A stretch of DNA of 64,000 nucleotides from Sphagnum compactum (taxonomy: Eukaryota; Bryophyta; Sphagnopsida; Sphagnales). The notes under the pieces were generated by a model. It was not told where the DNA came from. It did no database searches and saw nothing but the letters and a program-made list of their open reading frames with translations. Position 1 is the stretch's first letter, and each line of letters opens with the position of its first letter. A program made the translations under genes and the position numbers. Positions 59,701 through 64,000 of this stretch are shown one piece after another. The stretch lies in NCBI GenBank assembly GCA_965153455.1, contig OZ234495.1:7498875-7562874 (forward strand), given 5' to 3'.

Positions 59701-61517
59701 AGTGTTGTGTGATTCTTTTTTTAATAGAACCTTTATTCTTAGTTTTGACATTGTTAAATTTATTTGGAGGTTATTTGGGTGGGTTTGAGTTCAATTCTTT
59801 AAATTTCTAAACTTTAAAGTTTTGATTTTAACATATTTCCAAGTCCAATTCAAAAAACAAGCATGGTTCCATGTACATATTACACATTCCTCAATGCTGG
59901 AGACTGTATGGGTACAAAATTTTACAAAAAATTAGAACATGAATTTATATAAGTACAAAGTACAACAACTAATTAAAAATAATATTTAACTATAAATTTC
60001 AGCCTACTTATTAAGTTTTTAAATATTCAACTTTCTTACTTAACAATTTTTGATTTGACTTTGTGTTTAAGAATATTTTTTCATGATTTCAGTTTTGATT
60101 TTGAATTTAGCAAAAGATTAGTTCCAAAATCCTATTCTTCTGCCAATTTCAACTTGAGGGGTACATTACTTGAAAAAATAAAAAATACATGAGTAAAAAT
60201 ATAGAGTGCAATATATTGGTTGTCCGGTAAAAATTATAAGTTAATTATTTTAGAAATAGGGTTATGTATATTTTGAAAATAAATTTGTAATTAATATAGG
60301 TTATGTGTAAATATCTAATATTATATTTTTTAAATAAAAAAGAAGCATGTGCTTAAATATTTTAAATATTAGTTGTCAGTAAGTTCAATTATTGTCAAAT
60401 AATGTCAAAGATTTGGGTAAATTATTTCCTAACTATTGTTGGCATTGGTTTCAAAAGTTAATTGATATAATTATGTTCTTCTAATGCACTTGCAAGTATA
60501 CAACTAGACCTTTAATTTTTGATAGTTTAAAAAATAAATTTCAAAATTTGAAAATATATGAAATTTTTCAACAAATAATTGTTTCTTCTTTCCTAAGCTT
60601 CAATATTGATGTGATGGACATTCTAATATACATTTTTTAGTCAATGGCATTTGTTTCCATAATTAAATTCATCCCTTTCAAAAATAACATAATTTTAAGG
60701 AGACTTTTGGGGAATTTTTCTAAGTTTAAATGATATGATACAATTTTTTTGAAAAGATAGAGGGAGGTTAAAGGTGCCATTGAAAATATTTAAAAGTTCC
60801 AATTGATTTGAGATGGTAGAAGAAGGTTAGAAATTTTGAAAAATGTTTTTTTCATCTTTACAAGTAAAAAACAAGGTAACAAGGAAGGCCAAAATATCTT
60901 GTTTGCACCCCCATGATTTCATTTTAGTTTCAAATTTTTCTAGCTTCAAATTTTTTTAAACTAAAAACATTTACCGTTTCATGAAACCGGGTATCAGTTG
61001 TGAAGATTTGCAAGATTTCATACTAACAAGGCTTGATTTAATGAAGAAAAATGGGCAGTAGCCAAGGTGCAGGTAAGGAATATCCAAAACTTGGGGTGAA
61101 ACTCCCCTGAAGACCAATTTAGGTGAGAAAACTAGTTTAGTCCCTTACTTTTTTTCCTGTGTACTATTTTCATCACCACATCCCCTTTTGTCCCTAATTT
61201 CTGCAAAACTGGGGCCCAGTAGAGCCCAGTTTGTTGTACCGCATAACTCTATAACTCTATAACGATATTTCAATACACCTCTACAAGTGAATGATCTCTT
61301 CAACATTTGTACAATAATAGTAAAGCACTAACACACAAAAAACATCATTTCTAGGCACACACTTGTATGTCAAAAGTTCATTCCCCTCTTCACATGTGTT
61401 GTTAGAGAAGTTCACACAGACAGGCATGCATTGCCAGAGGTCATCTCTGTCAGGTTGAAAGTGTTTTTGGGTTTGAAACCTGCAGTTATCATCATCAATA
61501 ATCGGGCTCACTCACAT
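56712..61517. other. AT-rich intergenic, no gene seen
   Basis: Between the ABC and PRR stop codons I recognise no exon. The frame at 56987-57262 has no known domain. The stretch includes the second copy of the dispersed AT-rich repeat. Confidence 0.5.
59700..59960 (+). repeat. Dispersed AT-rich repeat, copy 2
   Basis: Collinear with 40815-41080 (AGAACCTTTATTC, TTTTGACATTGTTAAATTTA, TTTGGAGGTTATTTGG, TTCCATGTACAT, GTACAAAATTTTA). The similarity continues weakly past 60160. Confidence 0.75.
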
Positions 61518-64000
61518 TCAAATCATGAAGGTTCTGCCGCACAACTGGCCCTGCACACGTGGACATTGCTCTGCTAGTCTCTTTCTGCTTTGATAGCGCA
61601 CCTGCATTTCATATCAAGACATTGCCCAGCAGTCATCAAAATTCTTGCTAAGAGAAGGATACAAACAGAGAAAATTTAAGGCTTCATTCAATACCAGGAA
61701 TGTAACTGCTTCCACTTTGATTGTTATGTGAGTTAGTAGACACTATCTATCAAATTGCAGACAATATATCCACAACAACAACTTGAAGGTTTCACGAGAC
61801 TGAGTGCAGTCATAACCTTATGAGAGTCACTCACAAAATTTCAGACTATCACCTTCATCATGAACAGCAGTGATCAGCTGCCATGACTACCCACTGACAT
61901 CATTAGCTCCCAACAATGGATATTGTAGGTAATCCACCCAAAATCTAGGTGAAAAAATATACAAAGATCTGCATGCAGAATTTCTGTCTCATTTCTGGAA
62001 GCCATGGGAAGACTCAGTTGTGATGTTGATCAGCACTCAAGAGACATAGCTAACAAAAAAGGTCAATAGCATCCTCATTCAAGCTGCAACAAGATTGTAA
62101 GGGTAAGCTTCATTTCATTTTAGCTTGTCCCTGTAAAAGCCCAAACATCTGAGACACAGATGAGGCACAGAGAGGCCCACATAGAGGTTAGTGGTTGGTG
62201 CCTTGTGCACACTGGAAGTACCCTTAAAAGCACTCAGGCAGGAGCAGAGCAGACAGGCAGGAGACAGCATTACATCAAAACCTGGAAAATTCCTATAAGG
62301 AAAGAGACTGCAAAAGGTTTCTATACCTTTTTCTCAAAACACCTCTCCTTCCTTTTCTGTCGAAACTTGTGCAAAGCAGCCTCTCGAATTGCGAAGGGAT
62401 TATCCAAACCATTTGCCCCACTCATTTCATCAAGACCTTGGTTCACACCCCCAATATTCACTGCCCCAAACCCACTACCACTGTCACTGTTTTCATCATT
62501 CCCAATTTTGCCATTGCTACCTGCTGCCACACCATTGTGTCCCTTGTTGTCATTGTTATGTCCTGACACACTGACATTGGCAGGCATACTGTCATTTCCA
62601 TTGCTGCTCTGTGCATTACTGCTGCCACTATTCCCAACCTTCCCATCCACAACTGTGGATGAACAAAAGGCAGGGGCTCCAGATCCAGTCTCAGTGGTTG
62701 ACTCTTGCTTCTCTTGTTGGGACTGGGGTTTGGGGACTTGAAGCATCTGATGCTGAGAATTGAAATGATGTTCACTGTAACTATGACAAAAGTGCACTTG
62801 GCTCTGTGGGTGTTGAGGATGGATGAGACCAGCATGTTCATTTAGTGCAGCAGAGTGATTGAAACTCTCTCCATCTTCTGCAAGATTAGGGGAAGGACCT
62901 GCTGCCCCCCATGTATTAGTCCCACCTGGGTGAGCATAATACATAGTTTGCAATGTGGGCCGGTGTGCTGCCGGGATATCCTCATATGACATTGGTGCAC
63001 CAGCATAGTCTCCCCTGCATTTCACATTTTGCATGCTGGGCACCAGCATAGTCTCCTCTGGGACTTGAGACGATCCTGAAGCACCATTCTTTGTCATAGG
63101 TCCCATCGCTGAGGAGTTTGTTTCTTGACCATTGCCACTGTGAATGGGCCGGACATGCAGTTTCAAGTGGGTGGAGACTTCACCACTACCCTTTGAGGAT
63201 CCTGCCTGGTCATGAGGAATGTATGCTTGCAAAGGGCCCGATGCACTTGATGCTAAGCCTCTGGACACACCGTGAGTCCCATAACCTCCTGCAATTTGGT
63301 AGGCTGGAGGTAGTGTACCCCCTGGGGTGTGCTGATGCTGGTGGAGCCCTGTTCCATTGGTGCTGTACCTGCAAAGCAGCTCACAAACTTGATTAGAAGA
63401 GTCCAAACACAGTGCCCACTGTCTGATAAGCAGTACTGCAGCAGGTGCTTTAAGTCATACTTTTAAGTCCAAGTATCACATCCAGAGATGAAGCTCAAGA
63501 AAGCAGAATGTCCTAAAATGTCTATATGTAACCTTGAAGTATAAATTGTGAGAAATCATCTCGTGAACCAGAGAACTCCTTTACAGGAACCCCTGGATAA
63601 AAATAACTGCAAAACAAGGATCCCCCCCATAATGTCAACAAAATTTGCCAAAATGATCATCAGATCAGTTGAAGTCCATGCATAAAAACTGAAAGCCAAT
63701 CATAAATCAAAAAGACAATTTGTATCAAAATCTACCTTGAGAAAGCTGAGCTGCCAGAGTGGCGAAGCATCTGTCGATCATCAGCATCAGTGTCCATTTC
63801 ACCTCGAGCCCTAGGCCGCTTCAAAGAGAGGTCCAATGTTGGAGGGGAATATGATTCTGAGGGTGGATTATCCAAATTTTTCAGGCTATTACTGCCTCTC
63901 CAGTCCATTTCTATTCCGTCTCCAGGTTGTTCCACAAAAGCTGCTGGTTGTTGACTGGCAATAGAACCAATTAAGTCAATTGCTCTTTGCGAGGTCTTAT
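61518..64000 (-). CDS. PRR: PRR7/PRR3-type pseudo-response regulator, 3' part; last exon frameshifted
   Basis: Clock repressor of the PRR family; the receiver domain lies beyond 64000. Minus-strand exons: >64000-63736, 62327-63368 and 61518-61601. The first visible exon has SQRAIDLIGSI, then LDLSLKRPRARG (an LxLxL EAR-type motif of the kind PRR proteins use to bind TOPLESS) and LRHSGSSAFSR, which joins in phase to YSTNG. The middle exon is long, polar and rich in Gln, Asn, Ser and Gly, ending in the first half of the CCT DNA-binding domain (REAALHKFRQKRKER). The last exon gives VRYQSRKRLAEQCPRVQGQ, then loses frame: one base is missing where CCT domains have QFVRQ, giving QLCGRTFMI and a TGA at 61518. 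Without the shift the frame would run to a TGA at 61495. Two usual arginines are Cys and Gln. Either the CCT end is decayed or there is a base-call error. Confidence 0.9.
61790..62199 (+). repeat. Repeat A, fullest copy, in the last intron of PRR
   Basis: About 410 bp: CATAACCTTATGAGAGTCAC, AGACTATCACC, GTGATCAGCTGCCATGAC, CATTAGCTCCCAACAATGG, then GTGATGTTGATCAGCACTC, GAGACATAGC and AGGTCAATAGCATCC, ending near GGCCCACATAGAG. Both halves match 16180-16853. It lies inside the 61602-62326 intron. Confidence 0.82.

Noticed and set aside
62160-62741. 193-codon plus-strand frame
   Set aside because: It is antisense to the PRR exon, and its Pro/Leu/Ser-rich content mirrors the Gln/Gly/Asn-rich PRR text.
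1-64000. CRISPR array, bacterial operons or phage genes
   Set aside because: The window is plant nuclear DNA; the tandem arrays are degenerate minisatellites without constant repeat/variable spacer structure.

Overview
This is nuclear DNA of a land plant. The evidence is GT-AG introns, a plant TSPO, a RUP-type WD40 repressor, a PRR clock protein with a CCT domain, and a Ty1/copia element primed by initiator-Met tRNA. Five genes lie in 64 kb of AT-rich DNA full of decayed minisatellites, foldbacks and transposon remains. A seedless plant (fern, lycophyte or bryophyte) fits the intron sizes, the gene set and the degraded DDE_1/pogo transposase, but the species cannot be fixed from the sequence.

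Layout. 1-5.7 kb: a 60-bp minisatellite whose units each contain a palindrome, a broken zinc-finger-like gene (2.2-3.2 kb) and small tandem arrays. 5.7-6.7 kb (-): intronless TSPO with a plastid- or mitochondrion-type leader, with an ABRE/G-box about 0.5 kb upstream. 7.76-12.12 kb (-): a copia retrotransposon with one nearly whole LTR, broken gag-pol and the other LTR reduced to its tip. 14.2-17.7 kb (-): a six-exon gene for a plant HSP20-like (alpha-crystallin domain) protein, reconstructed here exon by exon. 18-24 kb: degenerate TACC repeats and arrays sharing a GCAATACC core. 24.4-25.8 kb (-): intronless RUP1/RUP2-like WD40 gene. 27-49 kb: gene-poor, with tandem arrays and a decayed pogo-type transposase (31.8-32.8 kb). 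49.39-49.57 kb: a long near-perfect hairpin. 50.4-56.7 kb (+): a ten-exon half-size ABC transporter of the ABCD2/SbmA-like group. 56.7-61.5 kb: AT-rich, no gene. 61.5-64 kb (-): the 3' part of a PRR7/PRR3-type clock gene, cut by the window edge, whose last exon carries a frameshift inside the CCT domain.

The genes do not form a pathway. RUP (UV-B photoreceptor repression, flowering) and PRR (circadian repression) are both light/clock regulators, but they are about 36 kb apart and the pairing may be chance. The most unusual signal is a dispersed repeat ('repeat A'). Its four clear copies all lie in introns, in three different genes, and always in the same orientation relative to host transcription. 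Second is a family of short foldback elements with GGGCATT/AATGCCC ends.
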